This document shows, piece after piece, positions 35,606 to 46,559 of a stretch of 64,000 nucleotides of DNA. Below the pieces are notes generated by a model. It was not told the origin of the DNA and searched no databases. It saw nothing but the letters and a program-made list of their open reading frames with translations. The stretch spans positions 620,001 through 684,000 of the forward strand of contig JABMLP010000001.1 of NCBI GenBank assembly GCA_013176395.1, in the 5' to 3' direction. Source of the stretch: Venturia oleaginea (taxonomy: Eukaryota; Ascomycota; Dothideomycetes; Venturiales; Venturiaceae). Made by a program: the position numbers and the translations under genes. The number at the start of each line of letters is the position of its first letter. The first letter of the stretch is position 1.

Positions 35606-37381
35606 ATGCAATCTCACGCCGCCGATGGCCAGAAGGCCGGTGATCTATATCGCGATTACAACGATGACAAGAACAGCAAGTCTCAAGATGTTGTTTACAC
35701 GACGAGCAATGGTGCTCCATACCCACACCCCTATGAAAGTCAGCGCATCGGCGAAAACGGACCTCTTCTGCTCCAAGATTTCCACCTCGTAGATCTCCTC
35801 TCGCACTTCGACCGCGAACGAATTCCAGAACGAGTTGTTCACGCCAAGGGCAGTGGTGCTCATGGATACTACAGGACGACCGATCCTCTCGATGACCTTT
35901 GTTCCGCCGACATTTTCAAGGCAGGCAAGACTTGCCCCATCTCTGTTCGATTTTCGACAGTTGGTGGCGAGTCTGGTTCTCACGACTGCGCTCGTGACCC
36001 TCGAGGTTTCTCTGTCAAGCTGAGAACTGATGAGGGAAACTGGGATATGGTCTACAACAACACACCAGTCTTCTTCCTTCGTGACCCAGCCAAGTTCCCC
36101 CACTTCATCCACACGCAGAAGCGCCACCCATCCACGCATCTTACGCACGCTGATGATTCGACTGTCTTCTGGGACTATGCCTCGCAGAACCCGGAGTCTG
36201 TTCATCAGTTCATGATTCTTATGGGTGATCGTGGTATTCCAGACGGGTACCGCAAGATGAATGGATATGCTGGACATACGCACAAGCTCGTCAACAAGGA
36301 TAACGAGTGGGTTTACGTTCAGTTCCACCTCAAGTCAAAGCAGGGCACTGCTTTCATCACTCAAGAAGACTCCTTCAATTACTCGCCCGATTACTCGCAA
36401 AAGGATCTGTACAACGCCATTGAGAAGGGTGACTTCCCAGGATGGGATGTTTGCGTCCAGGTCGTGACTCCAGAACAAGCCGAGGAAATGTGGGAGAAGG
36501 AGAAGATCAATGTTTTTGACCTTACACACGTCTGGCCTCAAAGAAAATACCCACTCCGAAAGGTCGGCGAATTCTTCTTGAACGAGAATGCTGCCAACTA
36601 CTTTGCCGAGATCGAGCAGATCGCCTTTAACCCGGCACACCTTCCACCAGGCATCGAGCCATCTGCCGACCCAGTTCTCCAGTCTCGCCTCTTCTCTTAC
36701 CCAGATACACATCGCCACCGTATCGGTGTCAACTACCAGCAATTACCTGTCAACGCCCCTCGTGTGCCATACCGAATGGGTAACTTCCAACGCGATGGTG
36801 GAATGTCGTTCTACAACCAGGGCGCTCGACCAAATTACCTCAGCTCCATTGAGCCAATTTCGTTCCGTAAGCGCACTATCGACTTGAACAAGGTGCACGG
36901 CCACTTCACAGGCGAGGCTATCACCTTCATGTCTGAAATCCGACCAGAAGATTTCAACGCACCACGTGCCTTGTGGGAGAAGGTCTTCGATGACGGTGCA
37001 AAAGAGCGTTTCATCAAGAACATCTCTGGCCATATGGAGAACTGCAGTGACAAGGAGATCATCAAGAGGCAGATTGGTATTTTCCGTGAAGTTTCGGAGG
37101 ATCTTGCTTCGAGGCTTGAGAAGGCTACTGGCGTTAAGGGATATGATGGTATCTCTGGCATGAGGTTCAACGGAACACATAACGGTATGGCTAAGGATCC
37201 TAAGTTTCGTGCTGCGAACGGCCATGAGAATTTGGTCTCAACGTCAGCATGCGAGAGCAATGGTGCCCCAACGAAGGAAACACATACAGGGGCGAAGGGT
37301 GCGAATGGTGTCAGTAATAGTGTCAACGGCCATGCTAAGGCTAATGGAAATGGCGTTCCAGTTGTTGGACATCCGATCTAG
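35606..37381 (+). CDS. Monofunctional heme catalase
   Basis: Intronless, 591 residues. It decomposes hydrogen peroxide. The catalytic His is in ERVVHAKG (H79), the distal Asn in MVYNNTPVFF (N151-N152), and the proximal heme ligand Tyr in RLFSYPDTHRHR (Y365, preceded by R361). Core length and sequence fit the small-subunit clade 3 catalases. After about residue 530 there is a tail of roughly 60 residues rich in Asn, Gly, Ala and Lys, ending GHPI; it is neither the flavodoxin-like domain of large catalases nor a PTS1 signal. No signal peptide is seen at the N-terminus, so the enzyme is probably cytosolic. The start at 35606 is the first ATG of the frame. Confidence 0.96.
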   Translation: MQSHAADGQKAGDLYRDYNDDKNSKSQDVVYTTSNGAPYPHPYESQRIGENGPLLLQDFHLVDLLSHFDRERIPERVVHAKGSGAHGYYRTTDPLDDLCSADIFKAGKTCPISVRFSTVGGESGSHDCARDPRGFSVKLRTDEGNWDMVYNNTPVFFLRDPAKFPHFIHTQKRHPSTHLTHADDSTVFWDYASQNPESVHQFMILMGDRGIPDGYRKMNGYAGHTHKLVNKDNEWVYVQFHLKSKQGTAFITQEDSFNYSPDYSQKDLYNAIEKGDFPGWDVCVQVVTPEQAEEMWEKEKINVFDLTHVWPQRKYPLRKVGEFFLNENAANYFAEIEQIAFNPAHLPPGIEPSADPVLQSRLFSYPDTHRHRIGVNYQQLPVNAPRVPYRMGNFQRDGGMSFYNQGARPNYLSSIEPISFRKRTIDLNKVHGHFTGEAITFMSEIRPEDFNAPRALWEKVFDDGAKERFIKNISGHMENCSDKEIIKRQIGIFREVSEDLASRLEKATGVKGYDGISGMRFNGTHNGMAKDPKFRAANGHENLVSTSACESNGAPTKETHTGAKGANGVSNSVNGHAKANGNGVPVVGHPI

Positions 37382-38248
37382 GTGTATCGTGGTGCGATCT
37401 GTAAATATAGTAATGACAACGACCCCTTCCGGCTCTGCTTTCAACTCTGACGATCATGTTTTGCGCACAGCGCTCCCTACTTGGGTTATACAACCGTGAT
37501 TTGCAAAAAAGATGCTGCCTTGGGGCCATCATATATCGGGATGGAGGCAAGAACTGGTGATGCTCCAAAATATCGATGTTTGCATTATGGAAAGGATCAC
37601 AATGAGGGTGCAGATTTGTGCTTATCAATCAAAAGCCTTCCTTGCACCCGACACGTCAATCCTTGTTCGTACTGCCAGGTGCTGGGCACGGACTGTGTAA
37701 GGCCGACGCTAAACGTGCAGGTGGCTCACGATCTTTCAGGTCGAGACCAACTGCAACGCGGAGCACAAATCTAACATCGCATTTCCTCGCTACCAATTTC
37801 ACAACGAATACTCTCCGGTCGAACGATCGAATCGTCCCAGAATGCCTTCTCTCCGTGCAATAGGCAAAGCTGCTGACTCATGGCTCCAAGCACCGCAGTT
37901 TTCGAGTGTCTGAAAATGCGCGTCCTCTGATCACGTGCACCGTGGGAAATTCTGACCCTTCGATCGGGACTAGGCTGGCCCGCTCGCTCCAGAGCATTTG
38001 GTCGATTCTCACAGCCAGGACTCCTCAATCACGAAGACCACTCTACCGAAGATACCATGTTCCACTTGCCCAGATCCTCTACAGTTACGCTCCGAATCTC
38101 CCACCCAAGTTGACCACTGATATCTTCCCACCGCATCGTCGGAAAGCTGCCAGCAGAAGCTCCACCTGCAGCCATCGACGACACCACAGGTCCAATTTGA
38201 CCGAAATCAGTCTGATCAAGCTAGATATCGATTTTCTCAACTTTCAGG
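37382..38248. other. Intergenic upstream of the PHD gene
   Basis: Catalase 3' flank and promoter region of the PHD-finger gene. A short plus frame at 37481-37774 has scattered Cys residues but no recognised domain; not called. Confidence 0.45.
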
Positions 38249-40416
38249 ATGGCTAGAGCAGCCGCAAACTCGCCTCGACGCTCTGTACGGGCTCGCCAGC
38301 AACCTTCCACCGCTCCCTCACAGACCAATTCCGTCTCCTCCAATTCTTCAAACCGTGCCGAACGCAATACGCGACACAGCAACAAGCCGGCAACGCCTCA
38401 GAAGTCATCGACGCCCCAATCCCTCTCGTCAGAAGACGTGAGCGAACCTCCACGTGCAGGGAATAGTGAGCCTCCACAACCGCGACGCTCCAAGCGGCAG
38501 CATGACAATGACGAAGAAGACACCACAAAACAAGAAGAAGCCGTCGAGGAAGAAGTCAACGAAGACGAGGAGACGACACGATGCATGTGCGGACAATTGG
38601 AGTATCCTGGTCCACCAGCCGACGCTCCTGCTGGCAGCGCCCGTGGCGGGAAAAATGCATCCCCACCTGACGAGCTGTCTGACGAGATCAGCGGTCTCTT
38701 CATCCAATGCGACGACTGTTTAGTATGGCAACATGGTGGCTGTGTGAGCATAATGGAGCAGTCTGCCGTGCCGGATAATTACTATTGTGAGGAGTGCAAG
38801 CCAGACCTCCACCAAATCTTCAAGAGTACCTCTGGGTGAGTTTTCTCCCTTTCCATAGTTGTGGATACGATACAATTCGCCAGCCATGAACATTCGCGTT
38901 TCGACACGTTCCATTCCACCTCGAAGCAGATTTGTCAAAATTCATCCATGCTCACCACAATTCCGACGACCTGGATTGCTAATTTTGTTTTCCATCATAG
39001 ACAAAAGTACTCCCGTTACTTACCCGTATGGGAAAAGACGCATCCCAAGTCGCACCGCAAAATGTCCATCGTAAAAGATACCATCGAAACAACCAAGCCT
39101 GCAGTCAAAGAAAAGGAGAAGGAGAAAGAGAGAGCTCCACGCACAAACGCTTCTGCTGAACCTTTCGGAAAGAGGCGTTCTACCATGAACAGCCGGGCAG
39201 CTTATGACGAAGACGAAGTGCTGCGAAAAGTGCTCGAGGAAAGCAAAGCAGAGGGCACAAGTGTCACCGATGGCGGTGCTAGCCGTAGAGGCAAACGGAT
39301 CAGAGACGACAGTGAAGAGTGAGTTGATGTTGGACTCCTGGACTGGCACAAAAAGCTGATCAAATTAGGATGAAATCGGATGTCAAGCGACAGCGTACAC
39401 TTAGCTCCCCAGGTTCCCTAACACGCTCCGAAGCAGGTTCTTCAGATGAAGAAGGGCAAAACGAGACGTCTAGCAAAGGCACAAAGAAGACTCCCCGTGG
39501 AGCCGCTGCGAGAAGTCAGAAAGAGAAGGAACAGAGAGATCAACGTGAAAAGGATCGGGTAGAAGCCGCGAACAAGCGGAAAGGAAGAGCGGATCGAAGA
39601 CGAGCAGAGGGTGAGTCTTCGTATTCGTCTTGGAGGCAAGCAACCACCTAATTATTTGCAGATGCAGAATCCGAGCAACCCGAAGATTCGGCCATCAAAA
39701 CCTCAAGTAACCCCAAAACCTCTCCCACAAACGAAAAGACACCCGAAACCCCTTTACCCCTTCCAGCACCGCTACCATCGAAACGTGGAGGCAAGAGACC
39801 TGGTGCGGGACGAGGTAGAGGCAATCATCATGCAAGCACGGATCACGATTCGAGGCCAACCACAATAGACACCGAAATGGCAGAGGCCGGCCCTTCTAAT
39901 CACGCACCCACCACGAATGGCACAGGCAAAAGAGGAGGAAAGAAAGTAGCACTGCATCATCACTCAACGGATCAGACCACGGACTCAGACAAAGATGTAC
40001 CAATGACGAATGGCATCAGTACGAGTACGGACGGAGAAGCTAACGGGAACGGACGAGGCCCAACCTCAGACCCCTCGAATAATCACGCGCCCTCGACAGC
40101 GAGCAAAGGCAAAGAACCGTCAATGCTGGAACTGAAGAGGAGAGCAATGGCGATGATTGACTACATGGACAGAGCGCAGGTGGACATTGCACGGAGAGTG
40201 CAGAAAGACGCGAGCGACTCGGCAAAAAAGCTAGGACTAAGCCCTGCAGCTAGCCCGAGTGCTCTCATTGCCGCTATTTCTGCCAGTAGGATGACCAGAG
40301 ATGACTTGCCTGGTGTTGGTGACATTCTGCATGTGCAGGGGCTCAGAGAGCAGTTGGTGGGATGGCAGGCCGAGTTTGGCGGTGGGACAACTGCTGCTGC
40401 TGCCGCTGCTCAATGA
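38249..40416 (+). CDS. CTI6: PHD-finger protein, Cti6-like (Rpd3L complex)
   Basis: Four exons, 38249-38835, 39001-39318, 39369-39610 and 39662-40416; phases agree and give 633 residues. A PHD zinc finger lies near residues 108-190: TRCMCGQLEYPGP, GLFIQCDDCLVWQHGGC and YYCEECKPDLH supply the Cys4-His-Cys3 ligands, with an unusually long insert between the first and second ligand pairs. It is followed by KYSRYLPVWE, typical of Cti6, then long Ser/Lys/Glu-rich disorder and a C-terminal helix MLELKRRAMAMIDYMDRAQV. Yeast Cti6 is a subunit of the Rpd3L deacetylase complex and its PHD reads histone H3. Intron 1 is 165 nt and contains no clear hairpin element; introns 2 and 3 are 50 and 51 nt. Confidence 0.8.
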
Positions 40417-41901
40417 AGGAGGGGGCGGAGGTTGAATGAATATAATGTGGATGGCGATTGTGCTATATTGAGACAAACACTGCGACGTTTATGCGGGCGC
40501 TTTTGGGAATTCGATCAGGGCGTATGGGCATCTCTGCTTTTGATGGCATGGCATGGTGGAGGGCGTTTCATCTTTCCTTTTTTCTTCTCCCATGTTGTCC
40601 ATAGATGGACTGGGCAAATGTCTGAATGCTTAATGAGCAAATGGATAATTGGATGGGGGAGGCCGGGGATTTGTGTAGATATGTATGGCCATCGCTGAGG
40701 TTGTCCTCTGAGTACGGTATGCACTTCCGAATGAATGAAAATGCTTCGATACCATACCGTAGTTATTTGCGGCATTCGCTAGTGTATCTTACTCATACGA
40801 ACCTCGTAGCACTCGTATACAGCTTCGTAATCGCATATTTCGTCCCTAAATCACGTTACCTAAATCACAACGTACGATCCTTAGAGAAACTTCGTATGAA
40901 AAGAAAGCTCAGGGAAAGAGGATTGTTGTTCTCGAAGGGTATTTAATAGCGCTCTTCCAGGGGAGATGACGCTTAAGGCCATCAGTCGTTTTTTGTTTCG
41001 AGCCGATATCGGAAGCTTGAGGAGCTCCGCTTCGTGTTCTTCTCTCAACCTTCTTCCCATCAACAACGTATCCAGTTTGTGCTCTTTTGCATCAAAGCGA
41101 CTCGGTATCACCATTTTCTCCTGCCTGGATCAGATTCATGAATGATGGACTACGTGAACGCAGTAAAGCTGACTGATTTTCAGAACCTCCACGCAAGATA
41201 TTTGATCTGCGTGTCGTCGAAGCAATTGGGATAACGTAGCGCTACTCAAGGCATGTCTTCTCAATCTATGTTTTTTACTATTTTTTATACCTGCTGGTGG
41301 ATAGCGACGATGGTTTGGTGCATCTTCTGCAGGGATTGCAGTGAAGGCTTGATGGCATTCAGCTTCGTACAGCTATTGCGCTCGAAATCTTCTCCGAAGA
41401 GAGGTATCATAAAATCAAGATAAATCTAGAACATTCGAATCCTCCCGCAAGACACTCGTTGCGAAAGATAGCAGTGGGCTGGCTCGTCACATGGGGAAAT
41501 CCTTTATAATACAACAATGAGTTTCGTGTTACTGCTAACACAATAACACTCGATGGATTAAATTTACCGCTACACCGGCTGCACAACATCGACCAGCGGG
41601 ACTGACTTTGTAGTTACTCGAACCAAAACCTTACGCACATACCGTACATACAAAGCTCCCAGCCGATTTTCGAGGGCGAGTTGCAGTCGCCATGGCGAGT
41701 TTTGTCCTCGCCAAGCGAATTGATCACCGCTATAATACCACAGTGGTTGTACCTTTTCCCAATAAACAGCTCATTACCCAATAGCCAAGTCCTCAGCCGC
41801 CACCGCCAGACCTGATCTCCCATTTTCAAAAGGAACTTGCCATTCATCCCCAGGACTGGGTTTCGAAAGCAATCGCTTGAGGAGAAGAGAATTTTTGGAA
41901 T
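40417..41901. other. Intergenic, one doubtful small frame
   Basis: About 1.5 kb. A minus frame of 77 codons from an ATG at 41114 to 40881 is charged and helical but has no recognised family. Nothing else is supported. Confidence 0.45.
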
Positions 41902-44337
41902 ATGAGCGACGAGGACCAGAAATCCTTCGACGAGGCAGAACGACTATTGGAAACAGACCCAAAAGCCCAATTCAAGCAGCGGAATGTCTCCACAGTCAAT
42001 ATCAAGTTTCACACTCTTGAAGACGCCACATCCCTGATGCGCACACGCTCAGATGCCATTATAGATCAATGGAAAATACTTCAGCGGATCCTCCTTCACC
42101 ACGAACTCACAATCAGACAGCGATGGGCGAAGTAGACTCGGACCAAGAAACAAACGCTACTAGCTGAAGCATTCCCGGACATGTCGAAAATTCTTAACGC
42201 CGTCTTCAATGAAGTTTCCAGATTCGAAAGGTTGTTTCGACACAGCTACTTGGGCCTGCTCTCAGAGACCGCGCTTCTATGGCCTCATCTTAACATCGAA
42301 GACCTCTCCCAACCCAAGACCCTGCTTTTACTCCTAAATGCAAGAGGACTGCACCATCCCAAGCTATTTGTCACCGCAGATGCCGCAGATATTGAGACTG
42401 GCATAAAGATGAATGCGATCGAGCATCCATATCTACATCATTACGAGATATTGTTCCACGATGACGACTCACGGCTTTACGCAACGCTTGAGTTCATTGA
42501 TCGAAAAAAGGCCGGTGTGTACTGCGAAACACTCCGAGGTATGATGCCCGGAGAAGGTCTAACCGTTCTGCAGGTACAAGAGAAGACGATGTCATTTCTG
42601 GTAAATATCTGCAAGCTTACACTAGGCGACATCGATCTGTTATCCTCTCCTGCTGAAGCTATGACCCCTCGCCCCGAGCCTCCTTCCCCTCTTCGCCACC
42701 AATCTCAACTCGAACACTGGCCAACAGGCTTCTCTTCGCTCCATTGCTGAAGAAGCTCCTTATGAATGTCCGAGCAGACCAGACCTCAGGAAGCTGCTCG
42801 ATTTGGCCATTGGAAGAGCTGATGCAGGGAGAGAGCATGTTTGGGCACTCCGAGAAGACCCAGGGTACTTATATGCAGCAAGTTGAACAATCCCGGACGT
42901 ACGGACATCCTGTACAAGATCGATCAGACTACCCTACCGCCGTTCGAATAACAATTGAGAGCGTTTTTCATGACCTTTGGTTCTGGGCCACAGTACAACA
43001 ATTGCTCAAAGAGATTATAGCTTTCGACAATGTGCTTGGTCTCGACAACACACTTTATGACCCGCAAGAACTACCTGCTTCATACATCAATGGGTTGCGC
43101 ATATTCGTGGAATTTATGGATACCGTTGCAACACAGTTCTCTTGGAACCTAAGGTTTGAATTACAGAATTATCCTCAACTCCGCGAATTCTGGGATGAGA
43201 AGATTTGGAGCAATGAACACGAACTCAAGAACAGAAAGCATCTTCCACACGAGCAATTACCAGCGCTCCTCGCGCACCTCACGTGTACCTCCGTGGTGCC
43301 GCCCCACCCGATTGCGCATCATGTTGAGCGTATCCTGGAAGATAAGACGCAAAAAGCAAGGGTGACATCAACCGCATGGGAATCTCTGGCTGACATGGGA
43401 GTCGTCCAAGAAATATGTCGTCAAGCACGACCGGCTTGCACAAAATTGCATTTCCCATGGATGGCTGGAGATAAGTATTTACGAAGAGACTTCGGCGAAT
43501 ACTACCGTCTGAAGCTCGGGAATATGCTCAATTCGCAAATGAAGCCTCTTCATGTCGCAATCAGTTCAATTGATCTCGGAAAGTACGGCTCGCCTGTCGG
43601 TGGAAAGTATTACTACCCTGCCGAAAAGAAAAGAACAGAAGCGCATACTGTTGCAATGCAAAAAGCGGAAAAGAATATGGATTGTCTGTGGAGACACATC
43701 GATCAACAGGTGCTTTGGGTCACTGATGGCAAGACGATTGGCGACATTCTGCCTGCCTTGAATTTTTCCGATCGTGTCCTTGAACGAACACCAGACTGGA
43801 TCCCAGTGCTACGGAACGTGCCTCCGTCACCGCCTACAAACCCTCCGACAAGTTCTACCGCTCTGGCTAGTCATTAATCGTGGGCGGAGAAACCACTACA
43901 AGACAGATTTGTACCGCCAAGTACCAAACTCAAGTCCAAAACTCGAGGCATAGGCTCGCCCGAAAAACAGAGCGACACCCCAAAGCCAAAGCTTGATAAC
44001 GTCAAAGCCCCCAACGATACTGCATCAAACCATATCCATGCCTCCAAGCCCAAGCTCAAGCTCAACCACCGCGATCTCAAAGTCTTCCAAACGCTATATT
44101 ACCAGCCGACTCGAAATAACAGCGTGCTGGGACAGGTGAGATGGAACGATTTTGTCCATGCCATGGCCTCGTGCGGCTTCACGTTCCAGTCTCTGGGTGG
44201 ATCCGCTTGGCAGTTTACACCGGGCTCTGGGGATCGGGGTATTAGTTTTCATCAGCCTCATCCTGATACTGAGGTTTCGTTTGTGTTGGTGCGGCATATG
44301 GGGCGACGTTTGTGGAGAGCGTATGGGTGGACTGGGT
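41902..44337 (+). pseudogene. Fungal 'ipa-like' large protein with HicA-like end, inactivated
   Basis: An almost continuous protein of about 800 codons is recoverable in three frames: SDEDQKSFDEAERLLETD, RSDAIIDQWKILQRILLHHE, then TRTKKQTLLAEAFPDMSK, KLFVTADAADIETGIKMN, a frame with SIAEEAPYECPSRPDL and EHVWALREDPGYL, and a frame with SVFHDLWFWATVQQLL and LRRDFGEYYRLKLGNML. It belongs to an uncharacterised fungal family sometimes labelled ipa protein. Breaks: TAG at 42133-42135, frameshifts near 42690 and 42875, and TAA at 43875-43877. The terminal 80 codons (WNDFVHAMASCGFTFQSLGG, ISFHQPHPD, GRRLWRAYGW) resemble the small HicA dsRNA-binding-like fold. Both stops fit mutated Gln codons. Confidence 0.8.
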
Positions 44338-44574
44338 AGAGTTTTTTTTGTTGGGTGAATTGATGGTACTGGTGGGTTGATACCCGAGTATGGTTTGTAT
44401 GATTTACTTGATAAGATTATATATAGTTGTTCTAGGAGATGTTCGTTTTGACTAGGCTCTCTGTGGATTTTGCTGGTCAGCATGTTCTCGTAATTGGTGG
44501 TTATAGTACAGTTCGCTCTCTACATTTAGATACGTGAGGATGATCTCGCCATTGTACATACCATTACACCAATC
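44338..44574. other. Short gap between two convergent pseudogenes
   Basis: No feature seen. Confidence 0.4.
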
Positions 44575-46300
44575 CTACATCACCAACACCTCATCATGAA
44601 TAACAGTTTTCCCAAGCGTAGCCTCCCATTTCTCCTCAAACAATTGATGGCAGAAATACAAAGGTTCCTCATACTCATGTCTAGCCTTCATCCTCCAAAC
44701 AATACCATCTTCGCTCGCACAGTATTCACAAACGCAACTTGCTCACCATCCAATTTCGCAGCAGCGACAACATCACCATCCTCTCAGTCCAGCCGCAAGG
44801 GTGTAGAAGCGTTAGCAACACAATGAAAATGCGCTAATGCGATTCTCGAGGCTTTAAAGTATTTCTCGGCTAAATTGATATCGTTATAGCGCCGTTTGAG
44901 TCCATATCTCTTTGCGCTCCGTCGTGAATGTTGGGTAGATGAACGTGGCTAGAAAAATGGAGAACCAATCTTCTTTCTTACCTGTGTAAATTGTTTTCTG
45001 GAGTGTTGCGAGGAGTGTTTCTCTCAGAGGGAAGAGGTAGGTTTTGGTGGCGATTTGATCGAGTTGAGCGTCCATTACTGGTGTTATTGGGATTTTTGGT
45101 GGGCCGGATTGGTGGGGATTTTGCATGGCTGGGATACCGAGGGTTTCAGGGCCACAGATATGCCAGTCGCGTTCGAAGATTCGGGTTGCGGTGAGGAGAT
45201 CGAGGGCGTGCTGGACCAAGATGTTTTGGCTTCGTTAATATCGATCGGCTTGAAGGAGAACTTCGCGCGTGACGTCATTTACACTTGACACCAGTTTTAA
45301 AAGGATGTTGCTCCTTGAATTTCGTACGTATTCCGTCATGCGTTGGCTAACTTGCTGTAGACCAACGATGCAATATGGTGGTAGTTCGACTGCTCTTCCA
45401 TGCCACCTGTGTGCGGTTTTGTCTCCTGGTTGTGGGTGAAATTTGGCAACTTCGATGATGAGCTCGGAGCCGTAGTCTTGGGTCAGACATAGCGTTATAC
45501 AATTGTACCCCCGTCGTGATAGCTCGAGCGACTGGTAAACAATGTCGGAGCATCGCATGGGATGTTCTTTGTTGGGTTCTACACATCTCGATTAGCAGTC
45601 CATCATTTTCTCGTTATAGAGTTCATATACCAAGCCGAAAAAGTCTCGCCTCCTCGAATTTGAGAAATTTGCAGGAAAGATTGATCTTCAGCGGGTTGGC
45701 CACGAATAGGTCCAGAAAACGAGCCTCGTTCCTTTTACACTTGGACGAGTAAGTTGAGATTCTTCATACATAGTTGAACAGAACTTACGCCTCTGTTGCT
45801 TCCGCGGCATTTCTTACAAGCTCCGAACCTCCGTGTCACCGCAGCCTTTGCCCGCTGCTCATCGTCTAGTATGCGTATTCTTTGCCTATTAGGACTTAGT
45901 CCATCAATAGTAAGGCCTATACCGGTGGCAGTTGCGAAGCTATTCATGAAAGTCATAACGGTCTATATAAATGTTATTGTTGTGCTGCATGATTCTTGCA
46001 ATGACAGCAGCTCACCTGTTTCTTCTTCTTTACCACAGCTACCCTACCGGCTGGTTTAAATTTTCTTTTGCAAGTCTTCAGTTGCGATGTCGGAAAGACA
46101 GAGGCTGCAGGCGTTCTCGTAAATGGGGCAGGATCAGAGGTGGGTTGAAGTGTCATATCATAGACCTGTTCGTATCCGTGTTGTTTTTCGAGACCATGGC
46201 ATGAGCCGGCCGTCCATCGGGGAGAAGCAAGGTGGTATCCAGAAATGGTTGAGGCCCCGGCTGACAAAGGAATGAAAGATCCAGCATGTCTTTCAATTCT
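44575..46300 (-). pseudogene. Zinc-cluster-like transcription regulator, inactivated
   Basis: Order on the minus strand: a start-like MLDLSFLCQPGPQPF near 46290, a frame change, LKTCKRKFKPAGRVAVVKKK, an intron with good sites, then EQRAKAAVTRRFGACKKCRG with a further Cys after the next intron (C-x2-C-x6-C, the first half of a Zn2Cys6 cluster). Next come HPMRCSDIVYQSLELSRRGY, then TAA at 45237-45235, then ALDLLTATRIFERDWHICGP, LLATLQKTIYTGKKEDWF, a frame change, AEKYFKASRIALAHFHCVA and EYEEPLYFCHQLFEEKWE to a stop at 44575. This is the layout of a fungal C6-type regulator. The second Cys triad is missing, and at least one nonsense and two frameshifts are needed. Confidence 0.65.
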
Positions 46301-46559
46301 AACCGATGAATTCGAGGCTGAATGTTTTCGTGGAGAGCAAAGCCTGGACCCTGACGCGAGGCTGAGCGCGAAAATGGAGTAGCGTGGCTATGATGTCATT
46401 GATCATCGTCAGTCACAAGTGGCGCTAAGAGACGAACTCTTGAGTTTCCAAATCGGAGGCCTAAAATAACATCCAGCCCCAATCCGTCACCGCAGATTCA
46501 GTCATGATGCATGAAACCTCCTGTTTCTTTCCTGAATTTTGCTGACACAAACTCACCGC

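Noticed and set aside
35645..36328. Long minus-strand frame across the catalase gene
   Set aside because: Antisense shadow created by the strong codon bias of the catalase.
41902..43877. Reading the ipa-like locus as an intact multi-exon gene
   Set aside because: Stops at 42133 and 43875 fall inside conserved sequence without usable splice sites around them, and both frame changes occur within a few codons of conserved motifs.
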